Positions 44,617 to 55,560 of a stretch of DNA of 64,000 bases are shown piece by piece. The stretch lies in contig MNCI01018931.1 of the NCBI GenBank assembly GCA_015680685.1, forward strand, positions 50,971-114,970, read 5' to 3'. Source of the DNA: Gnetum montanum. Lineage: Eukaryota > Streptophyta > Gnetopsida > Gnetales > Gnetaceae. Within the stretch, counting starts at the first letter, position 1, and each line of letters opens with the position of its first letter. A program made the translations under genes and the position numbers. The notes beneath the pieces are model-generated. The model saw nothing but the letters and a program-made list of their open reading frames with translations. It was not told the origin of the DNA and made no database searches.

Positions 44617-44760
44617 TGTTGGAACTCGAAACATTTTTTAACAATACTCTTCCCTAAGACATCTAGTCCGATTAGAATTTTATAACTCAGTATTACCCAC
44701 TAACCCATAACTTGGAGTTTCCAAATCAAGGGTCTTACCAATAGGCTAATACCTCTTTGT
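44617..44760 (-). repeat. tRNA-derived SINE, family S copy 2
   Basis: Reverse complement of the family at 22475-22622: GAGGTATTAGCCTATTGGTAAGAC, then CCAAGTTATGGGTTAGTGGG at the B-box position, and the shared end TTTCGAGTTCCAACA. The B box is more degraded than in copy 1. Confidence 0.6.
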
Positions 44761-44788
44761 CTCATGTATCAAGTGTGACTTGAATTGG

Positions 44789-45653
44789 TGATAAGATGAA
44801 TTTTTGTTAGCTATGATATCGAAGCTGCGATATCATGTACCCAATCTTGGAGCATAAGCTATGATATCAAATATCTAATGTCACGAGACATGTGCCTGCC
44901 TATAAATATGGGTCCAACACATAGTTTCATCCACCCTTACCAAAACTCTTTTAGTTTGTTTTCATGAATTTAGACTTAGCAATTAGAAGTGTGATGCAAT
45001 GTAGTGTGAACTAATGAATGACATCTTTATTTGAGCATTTTGTACTTGGGCACAAGTGTGACCAGAAATAAAGATCGAGCTATTTTCCACTATTGTAGCA
45101 TTCTCCTAGATTTACTATTACACTTAGAATAATTTTCTTACTATTTTCTAGCTTAATGATTTACTTTTCCAAAGTACTTTACTTTTACATGTTCATCATA
45201 TTAAGCAGAACGAGGGCAACTAATCTTGAACACTTAAGTGTAACTACTTGGTAACCCAATAGTGCTATCGCTTGGTACACCTAGTAACAATACACTTGGT
45301 ATCCTAGTGGTAGTTACATAAAGCCCAAGGTGTGTACGAGAGATTAGGAATGGATACTCATCATACTAGGCTAGACTAGATGTGTTATTCATTTTACTTA
45401 GTTTAGAATTCACCTTCATATTCATCATGTATGCTAGGAGCCAAATGGGCCAAACAACATCACTTATTTCATACCTCATGAAGCTAAACAATGTAGTCAA
45501 ATTTCACTAAGCTTCACATGGAAAGACGAAAATCACAAACTTAAACCAATTACTAGCATAATCACATTGCCTTGTCCAAGGATCACGACCTGGTCAAGTG
45601 TGAAACACTTGTGATATGTATGGTTGGGTGTTGGATTACTCCAACGCTTGTCA
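44789..45653 (+). repeat. Element E 5' LTR
   Basis: 865 bp, TGATAAG to CTTGTCA (inverted ends). GATATC at 44815, 44829 and 44863 (steps 14 and 34). TATA box CTATAAATATGG at about 44901; AATAAAG at about 45069. Its 3' part (TAACTACTTGGTAACCCA..., TATGGTTGGGTGTTGGATTACTC) is recognisably related to the A and B LTRs. Confidence 0.8.
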
Positions 45654-45673
45654 TTGGCACTATTGTTAGGGAC
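45654..45673 (+). other. Primer-binding site, element E
   Basis: TTGGCACTATTGTTAGGGAC, the same type as in A, directly after the LTR. Confidence 0.7.
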
Positions 45674-45786
45674 TTGTCAATGTATGTTGAGTAATTGATT
45701 ACATAAAGTTTGTTGTACTTGAAACACAAAGTTAACATTCATAACTCTAACTAAGCACACTTAAAACAAACATCTTAAACCATAAC

Positions 45787-47720
45787 ATGGCTTCAAACAA
45801 GAATACAACATCACTTGCCAAGGAACCATAGAGAAGTAATGACAAAATCAATGAAGAAGAAGACTAGAGTATGCCAATACAAAAAAGGATCTCATATGCT
45901 CATCACGATCCTTACTATCTTGATTTTACATTCATTTTTCATCAAGACAGGTAACTTAGGTGGAGAGATCTTCAAGGGAACATTGTTCTACCACCAAAGC
46001 ATTCAACATTCATTATACTCCAAACTGCTAAGAGGATGAAACTAAGTGAGGCACTTAGAGAATATCATGAAACCAAATACATGACCTAACCATATGAACC
46101 CATTGAAGAGCAACTAAGAAAAGACAATCTCATGGAAACTAGACATGAACAAGACAAAGAAGAGATAGTCAACTATATTATCGACTTGGAGGAGCTTGAT
46201 GGAGATGCATTCATTGCCAAACAACTCCACCAAAATCATAAGTTCCAGTCACAAATGCTTAATATTCAATTGGAGGAACTTGCTAGGCATAAATCACACT
46301 CCAAATTTGCAGAGACACTTAGGCAAAAGGCAAAAGACTCAAGGCACAAATAGGACTCAAGGCCAAGAGTTCCTACTAGATCTCATAGAGAAGAATATTA
46401 GAGTCATCATAGAAGGAAAAGTCAGCACCATTCCCCTACTGCCTCATTTGCATTCTCATAATCATTAGTAGACTCTAACAAAAGGAGGCAAAGGTACAAA
46501 GATCATGATAGCAAAGAGAGGAGAACTCATGATCGCCATGACTATCACTCAAGACATTTCAATTCAAAAGATGAAGAGCATGAACAGTGTAGACATAGGG
46601 ATCAAAGAGATCATGAAATGGATGAACACAGAAGGGGGCATTACTACAACCAAGTGCATGAACTTGATCAAGATGATGAACCCTCGATGGCTACTTGAAG
46701 CATGATTAACATACAGGAAGTTGTACACATTTCAACCAAGCATGCGAGGGATAGCCGTATCAAATAGCTTGATATAAACAACATGCCAAGATTTAAAGGT
46801 GGTTATCATGCTGATCCACAACACCACCTCCAAGATTTCCATGATTCTTGTGCCCTACAAAACATTGAAAGTAACTAGAAGAAGTTAAAGTTATTCCCAA
46901 GAACACTTGTGAAAAAGGCAAAGAGCTAGTACCAATCACTTGAACCTGAATCAATCAGAAGATGAAGTACCATGCTAGAGATCTTCAATGACAAGTACCA
47001 AACCTACTTGCGGGTTTCTAACTTAAGGAAGAAATTCTAAGGATGGAAGCAAGGGACTCATGAGACCCTTGATATGGCAATGGACAAATACTACTCACTA
47101 CTTCATAAATGCCTAGGCCATGAATTCTCATAAATGGAACAACTTAGGAACACTGTAGATGGGTTACCAAATAAAACAATGGAAACACTTAGGATTTATG
47201 CCCAAGGTAGATTATCTAAAATGACTATTCATCGCATGTAGAGATTAATTGATCAAGTGACGAAGGAATAAGATGAATTAAGAAAGAGAGAATCAGCTGA
47301 GGAGTATCACCAAGATCCATCAATCAAAAAGAGAGATGCAAGGGCTTGGGATACCCAAGAAGAGAAACCTTGGATTAGGCAATCCAAAAGAAAATGCTAT
47401 CGATACAAAAATCTATGACCAATGTAGCAACACATGTAGCAAAGATGTGAGACTCAATTAGTGAGAGATGTACAACAACTTTAAAGATTGTGGAAGAGAG
47501 AGTAGAGCAAGCCTTTGAAAAAGGCAAAGGCAGGAAAAAGAAGTAAGATTTTGGACGAAGGGGGAAAGTAACTATAGTGGCTGAGTGTTCAGACACCAGC
47601 TCCACTAACAAGGAAGGATGTGCCATGTGTTAGTACGAACATCCTAAGGGATGTTGTCCAATGATGACACATTTACAAAAGATAGGGGTATATGCACTTA
47701 ATCCTAAATTTGTAAAAAAA
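45787..47720 (+). pseudogene. Element E gag
   Basis: From ATG 45787 (MASNKNTTS). The core is readable around 46780-47040: NNMPRFKGGYHADPQHHLQD, KLKLFPRTLVKKAKS and IFNDKYQTYLRVSNL. It is followed by DKYYSLLHKCLGHEFS and the Lys-rich tail. A short non-canonical knuckle, YEHPKGCC with a preceding CAMC, lies near 47625-47660, matching CEICQYEHPKGCC in element C. Several stops and shifts, so not functional. Role as for the other gags: particle and RNA packaging. Confidence 0.75.
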
Positions 47721-48960
47721 ATAAATGCCTAGAAGATTACCTTATCCCCAAGGTGGCTACAAGTAGAACTTCCAACCAACATAATATCCCAGTGGAGCTT
47801 TGCCACAACCACAAGAATAGTAAAATCAATAGTGGCAACAATCCTAATCATTGGCCATGCCACCACCATGCCAATAGTATCCATATCGGCAACCTAATCC
47901 TTATGGATACTATGTACAATGTCCAATCTCTCTTGGAAATTTTGATGTCCAAACTCCATAGTGTTACCCCATTGAGTACCATAGACTGATGCCACCAAGG
48001 ATTGGATTCAAACTCATATGTGTATCCATCAATAGTTGGTCCTTCTAATCAACACTTGAATCCTCTACCACTAGTGCCACCTCCTATCATGCAAGGGGAA
48101 TTGCCATCACAACTACAATAGAAGAATGCTACCAAGGTGCTTAGCACACAAGAGGAGGTGATTACATGCGAATCATGAACAAAAAACAACCATTCTTCCA
48201 AACAAGTCTATAAAAGATTTGATAGATGGGAAACACATCCAATTCCATACCATCTACATCTAATCATTCACAACACAATAAGCTTCCATCTTCATTGAGT
48301 TCAAATGTCATAACTATCATGCTTACTCAGACAATCATGCACTAGATCAAGGTAGGCGACCTTCCATAAAAGCCAACTATTCCAAGAAGCCCCTTAGTTT
48401 ACCTCCAAATGGCAGCACAAAAACCAGGTAAAGCTCTACTTGATTCTAGGTTAGGAGTGAACTTGATCTCATAGCATACGTATTAGGCCTAGAATCTACC
48501 ACCACTAAAGAAAAGTAACATTTGATTAGAGCTTGCAGACTAGGCAATCATAGTTTCACTGGGACAAGTGGACAATGTGCTTACCATAATCAATGCCTAG
48601 TCTTACCCTATAGATTTTCTAGTTATTCATGTGGGAAAAAATAAGGGAGAATTTCCAATTATTATGGCAAGAGCTTAGCTTAGCACTATTAATGCTAAGC
48701 TTAGAATTCATGCACTGTCCTAGGAAATCTCCAAGAAAGATGAAGTCGATATTATGTAAAGATGGAGAGTTCCATGTAACACATATAATGATAATGGGTG
48801 CAATTTCATGCAAAGAATATGGGCTATTAGAAGAGAGGATACCAAAGCATGTAACAATTATGTAGAAAAAATATTTATGTAGAAATATTTGTATGCAACA
48901 GCCACACAATAGGAAGGTACCCAGTGGCTAATTATAAATGAGTAGACTAACTAAAATAAA
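47721..48960 (+). pseudogene. Element E Pro-rich linker and protease
   Basis: The linker (about 47735-48130) resembles the PYGYY/PPP-rich parts in B, C and D. Protease follows at about 48425-48720: ALLDSRLGVNLIS (the DSG triad altered to DSR), PPLKKSN, VSLGQVDNVLTI and YPIDFLVIHVGKNKGEFPII. Stops occur throughout. A frame-disrupted tail with YATATQ-like sequence leads to the RT. Confidence 0.7.
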
Positions 48961-49990
48961 TACATGTAACTAGAAGAACAAATTATTGGTGCCTTCATTG
49001 AAGAGATTGATAAATTAGAGCAGTTAAGAGAAAGGCACTTCCATCCATGAACAAGTTAAAAAGAAGAAATAGATTGGAGATGCTTGGAGATTACATATAC
49101 TACAATAGCAAAACCGTTGAAACTGAAGGCCCTACTGGCCACATTGGAATATGCATTTTTAAATAATAAAAATCTAGTAATAATCAATGTCATGTTAACA
49201 AAAGAATAGAAAGGGAAGTTGCTAGAAGTGATAAATAGATGGCCTATAGCTTTTGCATGGTCTTATGATTAGATCACAAAAATTGATTCATGAATTTGCC
49301 AACATTGGATATGCATTGACCTTGCAATCAAACCAAGACATCAACCCCAATGAAGGCTCAATCCTAAACTCAAAGAAGTAGTTAAGCAAGAGTTGGAAAA
49401 ATTGCTAAAGCTAGGATTCATCTATCTTATTGCTGATAATGGTGAATGGATTAGCCCCTTAGTAATTGTTCCAAANTAACTACTAGATGTTAAACTCAGC
49501 TACATTCAAAGATCACTTCCCTTTGCCATTTGTTGACTAGGTTGTGGACACCATTATAGGACATGAATATTATAGTTTTCTGGATGGATACAATGAATAT
49601 AATCAGATCTACATTGCAATTGAAGACTAGGAAAAGGCAACATTCACCAATCCATGGGGAATGTTTACCTATAAGCAGATGCCCTTCGATCTTTGCAATG
49701 CATAAGCCACCTTCCAAAGATTAGTATTAAGAATATTTCGAAAGGAACTTGGGAATGACATAGAAGTATTTATGGATGATTTTTCAATGTACAAGCTAGA
49801 TTTCAAACAAGCACTAGACTAATTGGAGCAGGTACTTAAAAGATGTGTTGAGACCAATCTAAAGCTCAACTAGTAGAAGATCCATCTCATGATCTAGGAA
49901 GGCATAGTGTTAGGACATAAAATCTCCCAAATAGGTATCAAGGTAGATCCAAAAAAGATTAGATTCATCTAGAATATCACTCAAAGATCG
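48961..49990 (+). pseudogene. Element E reverse transcriptase
   Basis: The pre-RT segment at about 49090-49260 is related to the linker in C. RT begins ICQHWICIDLAIKPRHQPQ and reads LNPKLKEVVKQELEKLLK and FIYLIADNGEWISPLVIVP. At a single N (49476) part of the 'PKKxG...D' region is missing. Downstream are YNQIYIAIED, ATFTNPWGMFTYKQMPFDLCNA, VFMDDFSMY (catalytic F-MDD) and VLKRCVETNLKLN. Many TAG stops. Confidence 0.75.
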
Positions 49991-50600
49991 TAAATAGTGA
50001 AAGATGTAAGATCATTCTTAGGCCACACAAGAGACTATAGAAGGTTCATAGAAAACTTTTCAAAGATAGCTAAACCACTTGTAGAACCCATGAAGAAGGA
50101 TGCATCCTTTGGATGGAAAGATTCATATGAAAAGGCATTTAAAGCTTTGAAGCATAAACTAGTAGAGATACCAATCCTCCAAGCTCCAAATTGGTCAAGA
50201 ACTTTTCATATCATGATTTATGCTTTCAACTATGTGCTTGGTGCAGTACTCACACAATTAGATGATTAGAAGCGACCATACTACATATACTATGCTAGCA
50301 GGAACATCACCAAAGCATAATTAAATTACATCACAATAGAAAGAAAGCTAATGATTGTGGTGTATGCACTTAAAAAATTCAAAAATTATGTGCTTGAATA
50401 CTATATCTATGTCCACACTGATCATAGTACCATCCAATTTCTTATGAACAAACCATTGATTAGTTCTAATATGATGTCTTGTAATTTTGCAAGAATTCGA
50501 CATCATGATGATCGACAAAAAGGAAAGAGAAAATGTGGTAGTTGATCATCTATTAAGATTTAAATGGGATTTTGAAGATCAATTAGAACATTTATCAGAC
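49991..50600 (+). pseudogene. Element E RNase H
   Basis: An open 90-codon stretch (49997-50269) holds [39 protein letters not shown] and a degraded FHIMIYAFNYVLGAVLTQLDD. Then ASRNITKA..NYITIERKLMIVVYALKKFKNYVLE and VHTDHSTIQFLMNKP. The usual Asp of 'IDAS' is replaced by Tyr (IYAF), so the active site is damaged. Confidence 0.75.
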
Positions 50601-51965
50601 TAATTTCCTACCAAGGATTTATTTATCAAAATAGTACAGGCTATAAATTCAATAGGAAAGCCATGGACTACAAAATATCTAACTTATCTATCAACACAAG
50701 AGCTCCCTGATGAATGGAGTAGAAAATAACATGAGCAATTCCTTCATAGAGCACGATAGTATATGGAAATTAGTGACAATATATACAAGATTTGTGTAGA
50801 TGGGCTTGTTTGATGGTGTGTGCCAGATTATGACCAACATAGAGTCTTACATGATGTTCATGAAGGCCCATGTGGTTGCCACTACGTAGGGTGTAGAATG
50901 GCACTCAAACTTATCATGGTAGACTACTTTTGGCTTACCTTGTTTAGAGATGCCCATACTTTTGCATAATCTTGTGAATGATGCCAAAGAGATGGAGGAG
51001 TTACAACCAGATGCAAAGGGCCACACCACTAGATACAATCGCTAGAGCCTTTTGACATATGGGAAATTGACTTTATGGGACCCATAACACCGATGTCAAA
51101 TGGAAAAGTATACATCATTGTGACTATGGATTACTATACAAAGTAACTAGAGGTAGTAGCAAAAAAAGACTATATAGCAAAGATAGTTGCAAAAATTTTC
51201 CAAAAACATATGGTGAATAGATTTGGAGTACCATGAATGCTTATCTTAAATAATGGGACTCACTTCACTGGTGCTACATTTATGAAGCTCATGAAATAGC
51301 TTGGGGTGAACCACAAGCTAATAACATCATATCATCCCCAAGAAAATGATTAAGCTGAAGTGACTAACCATAAAATAACTAGGATACTTACTAGGATGGT
51401 TAGTAGGTTTAGGAGGGACTAGAGCACAAAACTGAATGATGCTCTATGGGCCTATAGGACATCTTCCTACACTCCTATAGGATACTTACCATACGAGTTA
51501 GTCTATGGAAAGTTGCCAACACTCCCAATCCAAGCAAAGCTTCATACTCTAGCAATTTCTAGTGAACTTAATCTTAACTTGAGCTTAACTCAAAAAGAAT
51601 GTCTCATGAACTTGAACCTTCTAGATGAAAATAGGCTGGTAGCACTCATGAGTAGTAAAGTCCATAAGTATTACTCCAAACTTAGGCATAATACATGGAT
51701 AAGGCATGTAACTATACAACCAGGTGATAAGGTCCTCTATTATAATCCTATTCATTTACCCCAAAAGCTAAGTTTTAGACACTGTGAGAGAGACCATACA
51801 TTGTTCAAGCCATTTATCCATCTGGTGCCTTACACATCTACCACCCATCCTATTTACATAAGCTCATCCTTGTCAATATCCAACAAGTCAAACTGTATCA
51901 TGAATATTCCAAGGAGTCTACCTAATCAACCCATTAGTCTGTTACTTGTTCTCTCTTCTATATAA
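50601..51965 (+). pseudogene. Element E integrase
   Basis: HHCC region HEGPCGCHYVGCR...CE.CQRDGG (about 50855-51000). Core: WEIDFMGPITPMSNGK (first D), LILNNGTHFTGATF (second D changed to N) and YHPQEND.AEVTNHKI (E kept). C-terminal: WAYRTSSYTPIGYLPYELVYGK (clean open stretch from 51513) and GDKVLYYNPIHLPQK. Compared with B, E keeps the Glu but loses the second Asp. Stops mostly TAG. Confidence 0.8.
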
Positions 51966-52235
51966 CTGACATTGATAGTTGTGGGGGTGTTAATCTAGAA
52001 CCATAGGTACTTCATTGAATTTTTCATTTTCTTTTCATTTTTCCACATTCTTTAATATTTCCTCATTCTTTTATAATTTTTATTTTCTTAAATTTTTTAT
52101 ATTCTTTGACATTTTTTAATTCTTTAATGATTTTTCATTTTTTGACATTTTTTATTCTTTGCATCTTTTTCCAATTCTTACTATCTTCTTCATATTTTCT
52201 TTTCATAACCTTTGTAAATATTTTTGATTACTAAT
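51966..52235 (+). other. Element E 3' T-rich region
   Basis: T-rich with repeated TTTTTCATTTTC and TTCTTTGACATTTTTTAATT words, matching the position of the T-rich start of the 3' module in A (6730-6840) and B (18710-18790). It ends at the insertion of D. Confidence 0.6.
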
Positions 52236-53195
52236 TGATGAGTGGCAAGGTACCCCTACACTCAACCATCCGAAACGAGCGTAGCACGCGTGCTCCGGTC
52301 GAACTCCGTAGACTAAATGCCTAAACGCCCCATGGAACACTTGGGGTTAATCATTCGTTGTCTTCCCAGGCTTGCTTGTATGTGTCACGGTGTATGGTTA
52401 AGCAAGTCTGAGGTATATGATTTTTTTGGTGTTTTTCGGTTTATCTCCTATGCTAAACGGTGAAGGCTTGAGAAACTAAACTAACTCTAACTACAGCACT
52501 AAGTCCTAGCGTCAGCATCCATTCCCACTTGCCATACACACCCTAAACTATGCAACTGTGGCTACCAAACGCTAATCGTTACTGGGATTACTACACGTAA
52601 CGCATGTGCTCGAAGCGGTCATACTAAGGCACTCAACTAACCTAAGTGTGACAAGCAGCCGATTCCTTGACTAGCCGTACACATTGGTAGATGCTCGTAA
52701 TCAAGTCGTACTTGTCCCACGTTCTAGGAGGAAAGGGTGAGAGAAACTAATTGCGATGAGTAGCTGATTCCTTGGCTAGCCGTATACGTTCTTCAACGCT
52801 CGTAACCAAGTCGTACTCATGCCGCGTTACTAGGAAAGCAGTAAATAACATTAATTAAACCTATCCATGCACTGCAAGGTTTATCCACAAAGCTCGTCTT
52901 TATTACTGTACACAACTTGCGTTTAGGTATAGGGCTGCTCGAATAAAGAACCGTTCACTTGGAGGACTCCTACTGCGGGCACATGGAAAATATTCTATCT
53001 CTGGGGTGATCAATTCGCCAAAGCTTCGCTACTTTACGCCTAGGATGTGAAATGAGGGGAGTGCCGCCTCTTATTCATAGATATGGTGGCGGACCATGAT
53101 ATCGTGTACGTGATATCGCAGGGAACGATGCGATATCGCATACACAATATCGCAGGGGATGCGATATCGCGGCTTGTGCAATCTGCGTCTCATCA
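52236..53195 (-). repeat. Element D 3' LTR
   Basis: 960 bp; on the plus strand TGATGAGTGGC to CGTCTCATCA. (G/A)ATATC sites at 53098, 53112, 53132, 53146 and 53163 (steps 14, 20, 14, 17). TATA box TCTATGAATAAGAGG on the minus strand near 53085 (TATAAATA in the other copies). Same family as the B LTRs. Confidence 0.85.
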
Positions 53196-53205
53196 TACCC
53201 CCATG
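53196..53205 (-). other. Polypurine tract region, element D
   Basis: Minus strand CATGGGGGTA directly before the LTR, as in A and B. Confidence 0.75.
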
Positions 53206-54960
53206 CCTGAATGAAAACTCGTCCTCAAGTTCCTTACAATGATATCAAGTAGGTATGGGATTATTGAGGGGAATGGAACTAATGGAATGACATGTGAATG
53301 GTTCATTATTACAATACTTGACACAACTGGTGTTCATGACAACAAGGGTGAACACCTTATTACAATGACATCAGGCCACATTTGGTAGTTGAGAGAAAAG
53401 AGGAGAGAGAATAGAAGAGAAGAAGAGAGAAGAGTCTTGCTGTTGCCAACGCCTAGATTGCGCCTTTCGTTGTCCATCCGTAAGCGCATTATCCACTCTA
53501 CTCCTTGCATAGCTGCTTTAGCGCTGCTCCATTCCAAGTGTTTGCTCCAGATCCATTCCGTTATTGTATGATTGCCATCTGCACACACAACACTATCAAA
53601 TATTAGCAAGGGTAATTGAATCATCAAGTAAATAATACCTTGCTTCGGTGTAAGTTCATTAGCTAGGTTGTTGTATGGTTGATATGGACCTGGGAATATG
53701 TAGATGATGACTACCGAAGGTGTAGGGGTTAGGAAGATAAACGAAAAAATTTGGGGCTTAGGAGAAAAATCAAAAAATCAGGCCCCGTACCCCCATGACT
53801 AAGCGCGAACCTCCGGTAGCATTAGAATGGAGAAAGAAAAGGAGTAAGAAAGATAGGTAAAAAGGGACAACTATGGCACCAGGGAAAGGGATGTCAAGAT
53901 TGTAATGAACAAAATAATAATTAATTGCAAAATGTTAAGGAAAAGAAGTTAACTAATGTTCCAAATAGGAATGTCAGTGGGTCCTCCCCAAAGCAGGCTC
54001 ATGCCCTTAATGCCCTGACAATCCCACATTCAAAGAGTCCGTAGGCTCTGGGAATGCCCGTTAGAATAAGAGTTAAAGTCTTAACCACAAGAATTTACCA
54101 AAAAGAAAACAATGCATCAACCAAAATATATACTAATGATACAACCGGCAATGAGGTGAACAATGGAGANGGGCCTTAGTTAGAGGGAACACTTTGGTTC
54201 CATAACCAGTGCTTGTAGCCCAAATTTTATTTCATCTAAGGGGTGTGCTTTGAATCCTCACTTTGGTTTTTTTTGTTGTTTTATGTTTTTATGCGTGGGG
54301 ACCACACCATGCAAAGACTTCTTATTTCTGTTATCTCAGCTTCCGAAGAATGTGTAACATCGGAACGGTAAGAAAACTCAAGAAGAAAACATCCAAGCAC
54401 CCAAGTGAATGACCAACACAAAAGCATCAAGTTCCTTGGGAGTCACACCCTTTGCAATCCTTGAGTCCTTCCTTAGTTTGAGAAATGCCCAGTCACCGGT
54501 TCATTAAAGTTCTTATTAAAAAGGAACTGTACATTTCCAAGCCAAGAGAAACCATAGACTCTAGTGGATGGATGGATGAAGTGATCTCATTGCCTGCCAT
54601 ACCAAAAGAAACATACCTTAGTATCAATAATGTAACCTAAAGGTAAAAACCAACATTAGCAATCAATATGAAAACAGCTCATACTATTAGCCTGAACACT
54701 TATTGGGTGACAAACTTACAGGGTGGATACACACACACACACACAAAATAGAAAAGCATAACGATGGTGTAAAACAAAAACAAGAAAAGTTAAAGAAATT
54801 TGTAAAACAAAAAGTAGAAGAGTTAATGAAATTTATAAAATAAAAATGTGTAAAACAAAAACTGAAAAAGAACTGAGGGCCCCATATGGTTAGCATCGGT
54901 GGCTATCTCCCCCATGACTGAGTTGTAAGGGAGAGATCCGAAATAGTGAGCGCCTATTTT
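53206..54960 (-). other. Element D 3' non-coding module
   Basis: Collinear with B 18600-20563 on the opposite strand. It includes the AC microsatellite (about 54728-54742), the conserved GGGAGGACCCAC string (near 53980-54008) and a CATGGGGGTA-type second string (about 53786-53796). A single N at 54170 stands where about 240 bp present in B is missing. Confidence 0.65.
53579..53606 (-). promoter_or_regulatory. Putative 3' splice site before env-position ATG (D)
   Basis: Minus strand: CTAAT (53606-53602) and GTGTGCAG ending at 53579, directly followed by ATGGCAATC (53578 downward). It matches B almost base for base. The frame after it stops at codon 6 in D. Confidence 0.45.
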
Positions 54961-55560
54961 AATTTCTAAGAAGTGCCCAACTTCTCCCGATTGATGATCT
55001 CAAGTTGGGGGGTGGAAGTTGGCGATGATCACGTTCCAATGCGTCTCTGCCTCGGTTGTTGGCATGAGATTCCTCAGTTCATTCCATGCATATTTTCTTG
55101 CTCCTACGGGGAGCTGTCAACCACGGGGTGTCTACTACTGGCTGTGTGGTTGCTACATACAGGCATCTTTGTTGCAGAGTTTCTTGGGCACACCTGTTAC
55201 ATGGAGCCATTTCCTCCATGTCATCACCCGATGAATCATTGTATGTGATGCATGGAACTATCCTCTTCTCGATCTTTCCACATATGTTTATCTTAGAGAT
55301 TTCCAAGGAAAGATTGCGGATCCTAGGGCATGCGTCTACTATGCTTAGCCATGCCCTTCCCATTATAATTGGGAAGTCCCCTTCGTTGTTGTTCACTTCG
55401 ATCACCAGAAAGTCAGTTGGGTAGGACCAATCACACACAGTGCTAATAACATCCTTCATCAATCCTAAGGGAATGGTGATGGACTAGTCTGCCAGCTCTA
55501 ATTGGATGTTACTCTTCTTAAGTTGTGGCAGGTTCCAGGCATGATAAATCTTTTGTGAAA
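54961..55560 (-). pseudogene. Element D protease remnant and deletion junction
   Basis: The minus strand reads VNVISQKIYHAWNLPQLKKSN, then ITIPLGLMKDVISTVCDW, DFLVIEVNNNEGDFPIIMGRAWL and ACPRIRNLSLEISKIN, followed by the cysteine-bearing tail. The segment with the active-site DSG is gone: the frame passes from the FRTRILDK linker straight to 'SRVNVISQ'. At the 3' end the pre-RT linker (DALE..HRQLP) is joined to integrase-end sequence (RSLFRISPFPP), marking the pol deletion. Confidence 0.75.

Larger units (their letters stand above)
44789..52235 (+). mobile_element. Element E: Ty3/gypsy retrotransposon, 3' LTR not in place
   Basis: 5' LTR 44789-45653, primer-binding site, gag, protease, RT, RNase H and integrase in gypsy order, then an AT-rich 3' region that ends abruptly where element D begins (52236). 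E is the most decayed pol-bearing copy: nearly every domain has several stops, many of them TAG at Gln or Trp positions. Its LTR is diverged from the B family but keeps the spacing of GATATC sites. The rest of the element presumably lay beyond D before later rearrangement; it is not seen in this window. Confidence 0.8.
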
